Assembly: GCA_913774845.1 (NCBI GenBank)
Contig: CAJYJO010000020.1
Location: 35,890 to 99,889 of the forward strand
Source of the DNA: an uncultured Microbacterium sp.
Lineage (GTDB): Bacteria; Actinomycetota; Actinomycetes; Actinomycetales; Microbacteriaceae
DNA length: 64,000 nucleotides
Direction of reading: 5' to 3'
Part shown: positions 25,101 through 33,761 of the stretch, in pieces
How positions within the stretch are numbered: position 1 is the first letter of the stretch
How the letters are laid out: the number at the start of each line of letters is the position of its first letter
Translations under genes and position numbers: made by a program
Notes under the pieces: model-generated
Databases searched by the model: none
What the model saw: the letters and a program-made list of their open reading frames with translations, nothing else
What the model was told of the DNA's origin: nothing

Positions 25101-27644
25101 GACATCGGCGCCAAGCCCGTGCCCGACGTGCCGGCCCTGTTGAACGGGTGCGGTCAGGCTCTCCAGCCCACCGATCCCGCGCTGCTGCAGCGCCACATCC
25201 AGGACACGCTCGACCTGATCGAGTTCGCCAAGGGCGACGTCACCACGACCTGGGGCAAGCTCCGCGCCGACATGGGGCACCCCGCCCCGTTCGAGCTCGA
25301 CCGCATCGAGATCGGCAACGAGGAGAACTACCCCGAGGCGTTCATGGCGAACTTCGTGGCGTTCCGGGATGCCATCAAGGCGAAGTACCCCGACATGACC
25401 CTCATCAGCAACTCGGGTCCTGACGCCGAAGGCGCGAACTTCGAGAAGCACTGGGCGCAGAACAAGGCCGAGAAGGTCGACATGGTGGACGAGCACTACT
25501 ACCGCGACCCGTCGTGGTTCCTCACCCACAACCAGCGCTACGACTCCTACGACCGCAACGGACCGAAGGTGTGGATCGGTGAGTACGCCTCGCGCGACAA
25601 CCGCTTCTTCAACGCGCTGTCCGAGGCGGCCTACATGACGGGCCTGGAGCGCAACGCCGACGTGGTCAAGATGGCCTCCTACGCACCCCTGCTCGCCGAC
25701 GTCAGCAACACGCAGTGGCGTCCGGACCTCATCTGGTTCGATCGCGACCAGGTGTGGGGCTCGGCCAACTACGAGGTGCAGAAGCTGTTCATGGCGAACG
25801 TGGGCGACCGCGTCGTGCCGACCACGGCGACCGGGGATCTGGCATCCACCACCCTCGCCGGAGCCGTCGGACTGTCGACGTGGAGCACCTCGGCGCGCTA
25901 CGACGACGTCAAGGTCACCGCGCCCGACGGGTCGACGCTCTTCGCGGACGACTTCTCCGACAAGAACGACGACGGCTGGACGAAGCTCGCGAACGCGGGC
26001 TCGTGGTCGGCGGCCGACGGCAGCTACGTGCAGTCGTCGACGACGGCGAACAACACGCTCGTCGCCGGCCCGAAGCTCACGGCGACCGACTACGACGTGT
26101 CGCTCAAGGCCACCAAGCTGGCCGGGGCCGAGGGCTTCCTCGTCGGCTTCGGCGTGCAGGGCTCCTCCGACTACCTGTGGTGGAACCTCGGCGGCTTCGG
26201 CAACTCCCGCAGCGTCGTGGAGAAGGCCGTGGGTGGAGCGAAGTCGATCGTCGCCGACACCGGCACGCCGCGCATCGAGACGAACCGCACCTACGATCTG
26301 CGCATCCAGGTGCGCGGCCCGCAGGTGACGCTCTTCGTCGACGGGGCGCAGCAGGGGCAGTTCACCAACACCGCGGTGGAGCCCTTCGCGCAGGTGATGA
26401 CGAAGGACGAGGCGTCGGGCGACGTGATCCTCAAGGTCGTCAACGCCCAGGCCAAGGCGGCCGAGACGAGCATCGACCTCGGGGGACTGTCGGTGCAGCC
26501 CACCGCCGACGTGACGACCCTCGAAGCGGCGCCGGGCGCGGTCAACACCGCCACCGAGACGCCGGTCGCGCCGAAGACCTCGACGATGCAGGTGTCCGGG
26601 TCGTTCACGCACTCGTTCGCGCCCTACTCGGTCACGTTCGTCCGCATGCACACCCGTCCGGCCGACACCACGGCGCCCACGGTGACGGTCTCGACCTCGC
26701 CGGCCGTGGCCGACGGGGCCGAGGGCTGGTACGTCTCGCAGCCCACGGTGACCGCGACGGCGAAGGACGAGGTCGACGCGTCCCCCCGTCTGCGCGTCAG
26801 CACCGACGGAGGCGAGACGTGGGCCCCCTACACCGGCCCCGTGACCCCCGCCGACGGCTCGTGGGACCTTGCTTTCGAGGCCATCGACGCCGCCGGCAAC
26901 GTCTCGCCGACGACGAAGGTCGCTCTCAAGGTCGACCGCACCGTGCCGACCATCGCCGCCGACGTGGATGCCACGGCCCGAACGGTCCGGCTCACGGCGA
27001 GCGATGCGGTCTCGGGCGTGGCCCGCGTGGAGTACCGCGTGGGCGAGGCGGCGACGTGGACCACCGTCGCCGGTACCGAGTCGGTCGTCACGGTCGGCGA
27101 GGACGCCACGACGGTGTCGTACCGCGCGGTCGACGTGGCCGGCAACGTCAGCGGCACCGGGTCGACCTCGGTGGGCGCGGAGGCGGGCGAGCCGACTCTG
27201 TCGGTGGCCGGCGACCTCGTCGCGGGCGGCGTCATCACCGTCTCGGGCACCGGGTGGCCGGCCGACGCCGACGGTGTGCTGGAGCTGCACTCGACCCCGG
27301 TCGAGCTCGGCACCGTGCGCACCGACGCAGCGGGCGCGTTCCGCGTGAACGTGACGCTGCCCGCCGACGTCACGGGATCGCACCGGGTCGTCGCCCGCAT
27401 CGGCGGGGTCGAGGCCGCGGTCGCGGTCGAGATCCGCGCGGCGGCGACGCCCGGCGGCACCGGGGGCGTCCTTCCCACGCCGGGAGCCTCGGCGGCTCCG
27501 GGTGTCTCGACCGGCGGTGCCCCGTCGCCGCTCGCGGTGACCGGCGGCGTCGTCTCCGGCGGTGCACTCGTGCTGGGTCTGCTGGCGGTGCTGATCGGTG
27601 CGGCGATGAAGCGTCGCCGCCGGGCGGTGGGCGGTGACGCCTGA
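22110..27644 (+). CDS. Wall-anchored multidomain arabinofuranosidase: LamG, Ig, GH43, GH51, accessory domains, LAVTG anchor
   Basis: An 1844-residue exported protein. A signal peptide spans 1-~44 (RAGSLLAAAAVVLSGIVPAA). A LamG-like domain follows (~48-270), then an atrophied Ig domain (~277-360) and a GH43-type propeller (~365-695), with RDPFVMRSPDGDRF and NTWAPEATWD holding the usual acid residues. GH51 (~710-1247) has YGVFFEDINNAADGGLYAEL, RFPGGC, acid/base Glu in EIGNEENY near 1067 and nucleophile Glu in VWIGEYAS near 1155. A further LamG-like domain (~1275-1470) and Ig-like domains lead to LAVTG, a hydrophobic helix and KRRRR. It should release arabinose from arabinoxylan or arabinan at the cell surface. 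A GAGGAGG lies before the ATG. Confidence 0.88.
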   Translation: MVLPRSRSIDRNPRRAGRRAGSLLAAAAVVLSGIVPAAAASAAPLPTPLASYDFGATTGTTVPDASGHGHDAVIRGTGSSIEGDALSLPGGANGSSAAYVELPTGLFDDHDTVTVSAWLQDRTGAGNQAAMFFGTTENLPSQYWLLNPSNPAGQVKSVLTDGPVGTQPWTIERGIAPTNAARGIPGPVATGEWALYTTVITPTSITGYLDGTKIGTVATSRTVSDFGSGLVSYIGKSSYPDRIWKGGVRDVAIFDSALTDDDVKALVDAGTPSNQDDVDAAAAALAIPGADDVRGNVTLPTTGREGTAVAWESSDAAVVTATGEVTRPATGAAAKSVTLTATVTKGSSTAERTFTVSVQPLPEKEELGAYFFPFFTGESSTTDEEISFATSRGDDPKSWLTLNDGKPVLTSDQGEQGIRDPFVMRSPDGDRFYMLSTDLNMFDLYNGDFGRAQEVGSRKLNVWQSDDLVSWSPLRQITVSSELAGNTWAPEATWDPDRGEYVVYWASNLYPSAATSGRRAADSYNRMMMVTTRDFVTFSEPQPWVDVKRGAGKGTIDATVVRDGDTYYRFIKDEASMTVRQERSTDLTATVTGSLPTTTSAPGWQLVKEQIGVGQPNPWGGTFTNGEGPTVFADNAEAGHWFMLIDQPSYHGGKGYMMFETRDIASGNWTSVPDAQLPDRPRHGTVMPITATEQQRLLAAYPTDETADYTITADAARQGAQIDDAMYGVFFEDINNAADGGLYAELVRNRSFEFLPVDNRGFTGMTAWTPVGLGGGSGSAKPVNDDKRMNERNRTYLQLDLDGGSGTYGVENAGFDTGIALVKGEQYNVSFWARTTATNGTPVSLVLRGADGTALSETLTKIAGGDQWLKYEGTVTASATTDAARLLVQAAGPGTLRLDEVSVFPKDTFMGRANGLRKDIAQKIADLHPKFVRFPGGCIVNVNSHEDYSADSNYERARSYQWKDSVGPVETRATNANFWGYNQSLGLGYYEYFQFAEDIGAKPVPDVPALLNGCGQALQPTDPALLQRHIQDTLDLIEFAKGDVTTTWGKLRADMGHPAPFELDRIEIGNEENYPEAFMANFVAFRDAIKAKYPDMTLISNSGPDAEGANFEKHWAQNKAEKVDMVDEHYYRDPSWFLTHNQRYDSYDRNGPKVWIGEYASRDNRFFNALSEAAYMTGLERNADVVKMASYAPLLADVSNTQWRPDLIWFDRDQVWGSANYEVQKLFMANVGDRVVPTTATGDLASTTLAGAVGLSTWSTSARYDDVKVTAPDGSTLFADDFSDKNDDGWTKLANAGSWSAADGSYVQSSTTANNTLVAGPKLTATDYDVSLKATKLAGAEGFLVGFGVQGSSDYLWWNLGGFGNSRSVVEKAVGGAKSIVADTGTPRIETNRTYDLRIQVRGPQVTLFVDGAQQGQFTNTAVEPFAQVMTKDEASGDVILKVVNAQAKAAETSIDLGGLSVQPTADVTTLEAAPGAVNTATETPVAPKTSTMQVSGSFTHSFAPYSVTFVRMHTRPADTTAPTVTVSTSPAVADGAEGWYVSQPTVTATAKDEVDASPRLRVSTDGGETWAPYTGPVTPADGSWDLAFEAIDAAGNVSPTTKVALKVDRTVPTIAADVDATARTVRLTASDAVSGVARVEYRVGEAATWTTVAGTESVVTVGEDATTVSYRAVDVAGNVSGTGSTSVGAEAGEPTLSVAGDLVAGGVITVSGTGWPADADGVLELHSTPVELGTVRTDAAGAFRVNVTLPADVTGSHRVVARIGGVEAAVAVEIRAAATPGGTGGVLPTPGASAAPGVSTGGAPSPLAVTGGVVSGGALVLGLLAVLIGAAMKRRRRAVGGDA

Positions 27645-27660
27645 CGTCTGAGCGGTGACG

Positions 27661-27696
27661 GAGGTGCCCCGGTCGCGGACGCGGCCGTGGCACCTC
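27661..27696. terminator. Hairpin between convergent GH51 and NADH oxidoreductase genes
   Basis: GAGGTGCC / GGCACCTC, an 8-bp perfect stem, encloses a GC-rich partly self-complementary loop. It lies 16 bp beyond the arabinofuranosidase stop and 18 bp beyond the stop of the opposing gene. Probably a bidirectional terminator. Confidence 0.6.
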
Positions 27697-27713
27697 TCGT
27701 CTCCGCTCGCTCC

Positions 27714-28334
27714 TCAGTCGGACGCGGCCAGCCGCCGTGCGCGCGCGACGCCGTCGGCGATCGCCTCCTCGGCGGCGGGGTCCCAGGTGCGGTCGAGGAT
27801 GAGAGAGCGCACGTCGCGCACGCCGATCGTGCGCAGGAAGAACTCGACGAAGGCGACCTGGTGATCGAAGATCGACCCCGGGGTCGGTCCGTCTTCGCCG
27901 TAGTACTGTCCGCGGACGAACACGATGTCCGCGCGCGCGACGTCCACCGCCGGTCCGAAGTGCACGCCGTCGTACGTGAAGAGCAGGTTGCGCTGGGCGG
28001 CGAGGTCGATCAGCTGCTTCAGCTTGTACGGGATCGACCAGTTCCACATCGGCACGCCCAGCACGATGCGATCGGCCTCGCGGATCCGGCGCGCGAGCGC
28101 GTCGATCTTCTCCCACGCGCGCGCTTCCGCGGCATCCAGGTCCTCCCCATCGACCCACTTGTACTTCGCGGCGATGACGCTCTCGTCGAACTCCGGAAGA
28201 TCCTCGCGCCAGACGTCGAGCGTGTCGACCTCGGTTTCCGGATGCCGCTCGCGCAGCGTCTCGATGAGGGCGGCCGCGATCGTGACGGAGGCGCCGTCGT
28301 GCCGCGGGGAGGAGATGATGTGGAGGATTCGCAT
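27714..28334 (-). CDS. FMN-dependent NADH:quinone oxidoreductase / azoreductase family
   Basis: A 206-residue flavodoxin-fold protein. It begins MRILHIISSPRHDGASVTIA, with the SSPR phosphate-binding loop, then has GVPMWNWSIPYKLKQLIDL near 95, the classic AzoR substrate/FMN loop, and VFVRGQYYGEDG near 143. It should reduce quinones or azo compounds with NADH as a two-electron detoxifying enzyme. ATG 28334 is chosen because upstream in-frame sequence is GC-rich repeat without family character. Single gene, convergent to the arabinofuranosidase. Confidence 0.88.
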   Translation of the reverse strand: MRILHIISSPRHDGASVTIAAALIETLRERHPETEVDTLDVWREDLPEFDESVIAAKYKWVDGEDLDAAEARAWEKIDALARRIREADRIVLGVPMWNWSIPYKLKQLIDLAAQRNLLFTYDGVHFGPAVDVARADIVFVRGQYYGEDGPTPGSIFDHQVAFVEFFLRTIGVRDVRSLILDRTWDPAAEEAIADGVARARRLAASD

Positions 28335-28688
28335 GCCGCCAGTGTCGCGTGCCCGTTCCTGCTCGGCGGCCGCTTGACGCCGACCGGTGCCGCACTCACG
28401 CCGGGCCACGCGGACTCGTCGAACTCCTGAGGGGCAGGCGTTCGCCCGGCGGTGCCCGCGGCCTGACGCGAGGAGCGGCCCCTGCCGCCGAGGAATCTCC
28501 GGAGTTTCACGACGGCCGGTTACGGCGCCGCCCCGCGCCCACGCCGAAGCGCCGGTTGCCGGGAGCTCAGGAGTCACGCGCCGCCCCGGCCGCCGGGCGC
28601 CCCGACGAAGCTCCGACCGCCCCGCGCCCACGACGAAGCCCCGGCCGCCGAGAGCGACCGGGGCTTCGGAGTACCCGGGGGGAGGGGA
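28335..28688. other. 354-bp intergenic region with direct repeats
   Basis: No gene is seen. It contains the upstream region of the NADH oxidoreductase gene, a direct repeat of CCGCCCCGCGCCCACG (at 28530-28545 and again near 28618), related CCGGCCGCCG blocks, and the protease terminator at its right end. Confidence 0.6.
28634..28668 (-). terminator. Terminator of the S1 protease gene
   Basis: An 11-bp perfect stem CGAAGCCCCGG / CCGGGGCTTCG with a 13-nt loop, starting 20 bp beyond the protease stop on the minus strand. Confidence 0.75.
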
Positions 28689-29813
28689 TCAGCTGGTGAG
28701 GAGCGTCAGGCCGTAGGTCTGCAGGATCTCGTTGACGGGCTGGAAGTAGGTCGTCCCGCCCGAGGTGCAGTCGCCGGATCCGCCGGAGGTGACGCCCTGC
28801 GCCTGGTTGCCGGCGAGGAGCGAGCCGCCGGAGTCGCCCGGCTCGGCGCAGACGTTCGTGCGGATGAGGCCCGACACCGAACCCTGCGGGTAGCGCACGG
28901 TGGAGTTGAAGCCCTGGATCTGCCCGCAGTGCCATCCGGTCGTCGATCCCGAGCGGCAGACGGTCGCGCCGACCGCGGCCTGGGTGGAGCCCTTCACCGC
29001 GACCGCGCCACCGGCGTAGTCCATGACCTGGCCGACCGGGGTGTGGTTGGGGGTGGCGACCCAGGCGTAGTCGTTTCCGGGGAAGGACGAACCGCGGAAG
29101 GTGCCGTAGTTCGTGCTGTCGCCGGTGACGCCGCAGTGTCCGGCGGTGACGAAGCCGCCCTGCACGGCGAAGCCGACGGAGCAGCGGCTGGAGTTGTTGA
29201 TGAAGTACGACATGCCGCCGCGGATCGTGGCGAACGTCTCGGGCGCCTCGACACCGGTCTGCAGGCGCACGGCGTCGGCCGGGGCGTCGAGCGTGGCGAC
29301 GAAGTCGGCCGCTGCCTGGTCGCCGCCAGAGACGACGTCGACGACGAGGTCGTTCGCCTCGACGTCGATCCACCAGGAGGGGATGACGTCGGGCACCGGG
29401 CTGGCCTCGATCTGCGCCGCGATGGCCTCGAGGTCGGCGAGCGAGTGCTCGGCCGCGACGGGCACGGCGCCCGCGTCGGCCGCGGCTTCGCGAGCGGCAT
29501 CGGTGGTCGCGGCGGCGTACACGGTGCGCGTCGACTCGTCGAGCCAGGTGCCCGCGAAGGCGTCGCCGGATGCGGCCTCGACCTCGTCGGCGGTGCCGGC
29601 CGCGTCGGCCTGGAAACGCAGGACGTCCTGGGCTCCCGCGACATCGGTGCCGAGGTCGGCGGCCATCGCCTCGAGCAGCTGCGCGTCGACGCCGTCGACG
29701 GCGGCACCCGTGGGGGCGGCCGGGGTCTGCGCCAGCGCGGGGGCGGTGGCGGCGGTGGTCAGGAACAGGCCGAGCGCGGCAGCGCCGACGACCGTCTTCG
29801 AGAATCGGTTCAC
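28689..29813 (-). CDS. Secreted S1 family serine protease (streptogrisin/alpha-lytic type) with propeptide
   Basis: A 374-residue exported protease. Signal peptide 1-~28 (MNRFSKTVVGAAALGLFLTT). A ~150-residue acidic propeptide follows (TWLDESTRTVYAAATTD, WWIDVEANDLVVDVVSG, like the alpha-lytic pro-region). The mature domain from ~200 begins IRGGMSYFINNSSRCSVGFAV, and the triad is His in FVTAGHCG, Asp in NDYAWV and Ser in EPGDSGGSL. Six Cys residues allow three disulfides. GTG 29813 is preferred, with GGAAGG 10 nt upstream; ATG 29831 would add MEGHSN but lacks a ribosome site. It is divergent from the PutA-like gene, with 234 bp between. Likely a nutritional exoprotease. Confidence 0.92.
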   Translation of the reverse strand: MNRFSKTVVGAAALGLFLTTAATAPALAQTPAAPTGAAVDGVDAQLLEAMAADLGTDVAGAQDVLRFQADAAGTADEVEAASGDAFAGTWLDESTRTVYAAATTDAAREAAADAGAVPVAAEHSLADLEAIAAQIEASPVPDVIPSWWIDVEANDLVVDVVSGGDQAAADFVATLDAPADAVRLQTGVEAPETFATIRGGMSYFINNSSRCSVGFAVQGGFVTAGHCGVTGDSTNYGTFRGSSFPGNDYAWVATPNHTPVGQVMDYAGGAVAVKGSTQAAVGATVCRSGSTTGWHCGQIQGFNSTVRYPQGSVSGLIRTNVCAEPGDSGGSLLAGNQAQGVTSGGSGDCTSGGTTYFQPVNEILQTYGLTLLTS

Positions 29814-30034
29814 GTTGGAGTGACCTTCCATCCAGGGGGGGATAAATGGTGGGTACCCGCGGACATATAAACACGACCGGGCCGGAAAGCGAAGGAATTC
29901 CTCCACATTGGTGATCCCGGTACAAAAATGTCGGCCATTCGGGGGACACTCCCCACGACCCGGGCGACACGGCCCCCGCGACCCCGATCCGCGGGTTGCG
30001 CGGCGGGCCGTCCGGCCGTCGCCCGCCCGGTCTT

Positions 30035-30040
30035 TAGGCT
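30035..30040 (+). promoter_or_regulatory. -10 box of an apparently leaderless PutA-like mRNA
   Basis: TAGGCT is followed by 7 nt and then the ATG at 30048. There is no Shine-Dalgarno. This spacing fits a leaderless transcript. Confidence 0.55.
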
Positions 30041-30047
30041 GACGGGC

Positions 30048-33000
30048 ATGAGCACGAACGACCCCGGCAGCACCGGTCCTGCGCTCTCCGCCGACCTCGC
30101 CTCGCGCGCCGCGGCCGCGTCCGCGGCATTCGCTCCGCGCGCCGACGCCCTCGCTCCGGCACGCCGGGGCGAACTGCCGGTCGACCCCGATGCGGCGGCC
30201 TTCGTCGCCGCCGCGGTCGACGGCGTCCTGCGTCCCGAGAGCATGAGTGCCGCCGCCGCCGCGCTGCATCGTCTCGCCGGGGAGATCCCCGCCTCGCTGC
30301 CGTGGTTCGTGCGCGGGGCCCTGCACCTCGGCGGTGCCGTCGCTCCCGTGCTGCCGACGCCCGCCGTGCCCCTCGCGCGGCGCGCCCTGCGAGACCTGCT
30401 GGGCGCTCTCGTGTTCGACGCCCGCCCCGAGCACCTCGGCGCGGAGCTCGCCGCGTCGACGTCCGACGGCGTCGTCCTCGACCTGCGCCTGGACGGCCCC
30501 GCGGTGCTCGGCGACACCGCCGCGCGCCGCCGGCTCGACGGCATCCGCTCCCTCGTCTCGCGCGAGGACGTCGATCGCGTGTCGTTCGCCGTCGCCGACG
30601 TGGTGCCGGGGCTCTCCCGGTGGGACTTCGACGCCGACGTCGAGCACGCCGCGGAGCGGGTGCTTCCGGTGCTCCTCGCCGCGGCGACGGCGGGAACCCA
30701 CGTGACGCTCGTGGCTCCCGGCCGCGACGAGCTCGATCTCACCGTCGCGGTGCTCACGCGCGTGCTCGAGGAACCCGGTCTGCTCGACCTGCACGCCGGT
30801 ATCGCGCTCCCCGTCGCCGCGGCCGAGACGCTCGACGCGGTCCGCGAGCTGGCCGCGTGGGCGCGCGTTCGCGTGAGCGCCGGCGGCGGGCGTCTGACGG
30901 TGCGTCTGAGCGATGAGCTCGCCGATGTCCCGGATGCCGTCCGCGCGGCCCGCCACGGGTGGCTCGCCCCGGTCGCCACGGCGCGCGACGAGGTGGACGC
31001 CCTGCTCGTGCGCGCGCTGCGCGAGGCGCTCGGCGACCGCGGCCGCGAGGGCTTCGCCGTCGAGGTCGCCACCGCCGACCCCGAGCGCGCCGCTCTCGCC
31101 CTCGCTCTCGCCGCCGACGCCGCCCCGGTCGAGGACGGCCCGGCCGACGTGCTGCGCCTGGTCGTTCCGCGCGGCGCCGCCTGGCGGCCCGACCGCTCGC
31201 ACGTCGTCTCGGCGGCCGCGGTGCATCCCGACGACCTGGACGCGGTCTCGGCCCGGCTCGCGTCGCGCTACGCCGCGGAACTCGCCGAGGCCGCCGCCCT
31301 CCCCGTCGCCGTTCCCACCGACGGCACCACCGAGCCCGCCGACGAGGTCCCCGAGACCCGTGCCGTGTCCGCACGCGTGCAGCGGGCCGTCGACGCCGCC
31401 GCCGTGCCGCCCCCGGCTCCCCGGCCCGCCCAGCGGCGCGGAGACGACGATCCTGCGATCCTGCGCGACCGCGCCGACGACGACACCGCCGAGCCCGGAC
31501 TCACGCAGGCGGTGCTGGGCATCGCGCGGGAGGCCGTGGCATCCGGGGACACCTCCGCCCTGGGACCGGACGTGCAGCAGATGCTCTTCGGTGGACAGGC
31601 CTTCGTCGACACCGCGGTCTTCTCGGCGCGCGAGAGCGCCGAACTCGCCGGCGGGGCGCCCGGGTTCCGCAACGCCGCCGACACCGACCCGACGGTCGCC
31701 GAGGATCGCGCCTGGGCGTTGGCGGCCTTGCGCGGCGTCGCCGCGTCCACCGCGGGCGACGCCACCGCCGCCGCGGGCCGCGTCGACGACGAGGCGGGGC
31801 TGGACGCCGTCATCGAGCGCGTACGGGCGGCGGCCGAGCCGTGGGGCGCGCTCGCCGCTGCCGACCGCGCCGCCGTGCTGCAGTCGGCCGCGCGAACGCT
31901 CGGGCAGCGTCGCGCCGAGTTCGTCGAGGTGCTCGCCTCCGAGGGCGGGGCGCTCCTGACCGAGGCCGACGCCGAGGTGAGCCAGGCGGTCGACGCCGCG
32001 GCCTACTACGCGGCGACCGCCAAGGAGCTCGACCGCGTGCCGGGTGCGGTGTTCGTCCCCGATCGGGTCAGCGTCGTCGCCCCGCGCTGGAACGCCCCTG
32101 TCGGTCTGTGCGCCGCCGAGACGCTCGCGGCGCTCGCCGCCGGGTCCGGTGTGGTCCTCACCCCCTCCCCGCGCGCCCGCCGTGCCGGCGCCGTCGTCGC
32201 GGAAGCGCTGTGGGCGGCGGGGGTGCCGCGCGACCTGCTCGCCTACGTCGATCTCAACGAAGACGCCTCGGGGCGCGCGCTCATCGTGCACCCCGGCGTG
32301 GACCGCGTGCTGCTCGCCGGCGCCCGCGCGACCGCGGAGCGCTTCGCCTCGTGGCGACCCGCGCTGCCCCTCCAGGCGCTCACCGCGGGGCGCAACGCCG
32401 TGATCGTGACCCCGTCGGCCGATCTCGATGCCGCCGTCGCCGACATCGTCGCGAGTGCCTTCGCCCGGGCGGGGCAGGCCGCCACCGCGGTGTCTCTGGT
32501 GATCCTCGTCGGCGCTGTGGCGCGCTCGACGGCGTTCCACGATCAGCTCAAGGACGCCGTGTCGTCGCTGCGGGTCGGTCCCGCCGACGACCCGCTGTCC
32601 GACATCGGCCCGCTCGTCGAGGAGCCGACCGGTGAGGTGCGCCGCGCGCTGACCGTGCTCGGCGAGGGCGAGCGCTGGCTCGTCGAACCGCGCGAGCTCG
32701 ACCTCGGTGCCGAGACCGCGGGTCGGTTCTGGTCGCCCGGGGTGCGCACGGGTGTGACGGCCGGTTCCCACCTGACGCGCGCGGCGGTCGCGGCGCCCGT
32801 GCTCGGCATCCTGCATGCCCCCACCGTGACGCGCGCGATCGACCTGCAGAACGCGATCGGTTCCGGGTTCCTCGCGGGGCTCCATACGCGCGACTCCGCC
32901 GACCTCGAGCTGTGGCTCGACACGGCGGAGGCGGCGGTCCTGCGCGCGAACCGACCGTCTCCGGGCGGCGTGGTGCAGCGCGAGCCGCTCGGCGGCTGGG

Positions 33001-33761
33001 GCGAGGCGAGTGTCGGCGACGGGGCGATGGCGGGCGGTCCGAACCGCCTCGTGACGCTCGGGTCGTGGCGGCCGAGCGCCGGTGGGGCGTCGTCGTCGAC
33101 CCTGCACCTGCGCGGACTCGACAGCCGCATCACGGCCCTCATCGAGGCCGCGCAGCCGACGCTCTCGTACGAGGCCTTCGACTGGCTGCGCCGCGGTGCG
33201 CTGTCGGACGCCGTCGCGTGGGACCGCGAGTTCGGTCGCGTGCGAGACGTGTCGCGGCTCGGCGTCGAACGCAACCTCCGTCGCTACCGTCCGGTCGACG
33301 TCGCGGTGCGGGCGACGGGCGACGCGTCCTGGCAGGCGGTGCTGCGCGTCCTGGTCGCGGCGGTGCGGTCGGGCTCGTCCTTCTCGCTCAGCACCCCGGT
33401 GGGCCTGCCCGCGGCGGTGCGGCACCTGCTGGGCGACAGCGGCGTGGCCGTGTCGGTCGAGACCGACGCCGAGTGGCTGCAGCGTCTCGCCGGTGGAGGG
33501 ACGGATGCCGCGGACGCCGACGCCCTCGCGGGCGTTCCGCTTCCGCCGCGGATCCGCCTGGTGGGCCCGGCCGAGACCGTCGCGACGCTTCGTGCGGCGG
33601 TGGCCGAGGTCGCGGGTGCCGACCTTTCGCGCACGGTGTTCGCCGACGAGGTCACGACCGCCGGCCGGCTGGAGCTGCTGCCCTTCCTGCGCGAGCAGGC
33701 GGTGTCGATCGGCGCGTTCCGGTTCGGGCGGGTCGACGGCTGGAGCGGCGAGGTCATCTGA
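30048..33761 (+). CDS. PutA-like protein with degenerate proline dehydrogenase and P5C dehydrogenase domains
   Basis: A 1237-residue intact protein with the full architecture of trifunctional-length actinobacterial PutA: N-terminal ~420-residue ProDH-like domain, linker (ending FRNAADTDPTVAEDRAW), ~500-residue ALDH-like domain, and C-terminal extension. The fold-defining segments align but the catalytic ones do not. Where I expect MEEYRDLDLT there is APGRDELDLT; LVKGA is replaced by LSDELA; the RRLxEN flavin/proline motif is replaced by SARLAS. In ALDH, GQRCSAL reads GQAATAV (Cys lost), ETGGQNA reads LTAGRNA (Glu lost), and EFFGPVLG reads AVAAPVLG. It is probably a pseudoenzyme with a structural or regulatory role. 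Codon use matches its neighbours and there is no frameshift, so it is under selection as protein. Confidence 0.8.
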   Translation: MSTNDPGSTGPALSADLASRAAAASAAFAPRADALAPARRGELPVDPDAAAFVAAAVDGVLRPESMSAAAAALHRLAGEIPASLPWFVRGALHLGGAVAPVLPTPAVPLARRALRDLLGALVFDARPEHLGAELAASTSDGVVLDLRLDGPAVLGDTAARRRLDGIRSLVSREDVDRVSFAVADVVPGLSRWDFDADVEHAAERVLPVLLAAATAGTHVTLVAPGRDELDLTVAVLTRVLEEPGLLDLHAGIALPVAAAETLDAVRELAAWARVRVSAGGGRLTVRLSDELADVPDAVRAARHGWLAPVATARDEVDALLVRALREALGDRGREGFAVEVATADPERAALALALAADAAPVEDGPADVLRLVVPRGAAWRPDRSHVVSAAAVHPDDLDAVSARLASRYAAELAEAAALPVAVPTDGTTEPADEVPETRAVSARVQRAVDAAAVPPPAPRPAQRRGDDDPAILRDRADDDTAEPGLTQAVLGIAREAVASGDTSALGPDVQQMLFGGQAFVDTAVFSARESAELAGGAPGFRNAADTDPTVAEDRAWALAALRGVAASTAGDATAAAGRVDDEAGLDAVIERVRAAAEPWGALAAADRAAVLQSAARTLGQRRAEFVEVLASEGGALLTEADAEVSQAVDAAAYYAATAKELDRVPGAVFVPDRVSVVAPRWNAPVGLCAAETLAALAAGSGVVLTPSPRARRAGAVVAEALWAAGVPRDLLAYVDLNEDASGRALIVHPGVDRVLLAGARATAERFASWRPALPLQALTAGRNAVIVTPSADLDAAVADIVASAFARAGQAATAVSLVILVGAVARSTAFHDQLKDAVSSLRVGPADDPLSDIGPLVEEPTGEVRRALTVLGEGERWLVEPRELDLGAETAGRFWSPGVRTGVTAGSHLTRAAVAAPVLGILHAPTVTRAIDLQNAIGSGFLAGLHTRDSADLELWLDTAEAAVLRANRPSPGGVVQREPLGGWGEASVGDGAMAGGPNRLVTLGSWRPSAGGASSSTLHLRGLDSRITALIEAAQPTLSYEAFDWLRRGALSDAVAWDREFGRVRDVSRLGVERNLRRYRPVDVAVRATGDASWQAVLRVLVAAVRSGSSFSLSTPVGLPAAVRHLLGDSGVAVSVETDAEWLQRLAGGGTDAADADALAGVPLPPRIRLVGPAETVATLRAAVAEVAGADLSRTVFADEVTTAGRLELLPFLREQAVSIGAFRFGRVDGWSGEVI

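Noticed and set aside
30048-33761. Functional proline-utilisation gene putA
   Set aside because: The catalytic and cofactor motifs of both domains are missing by eye, so the name putA was withheld.
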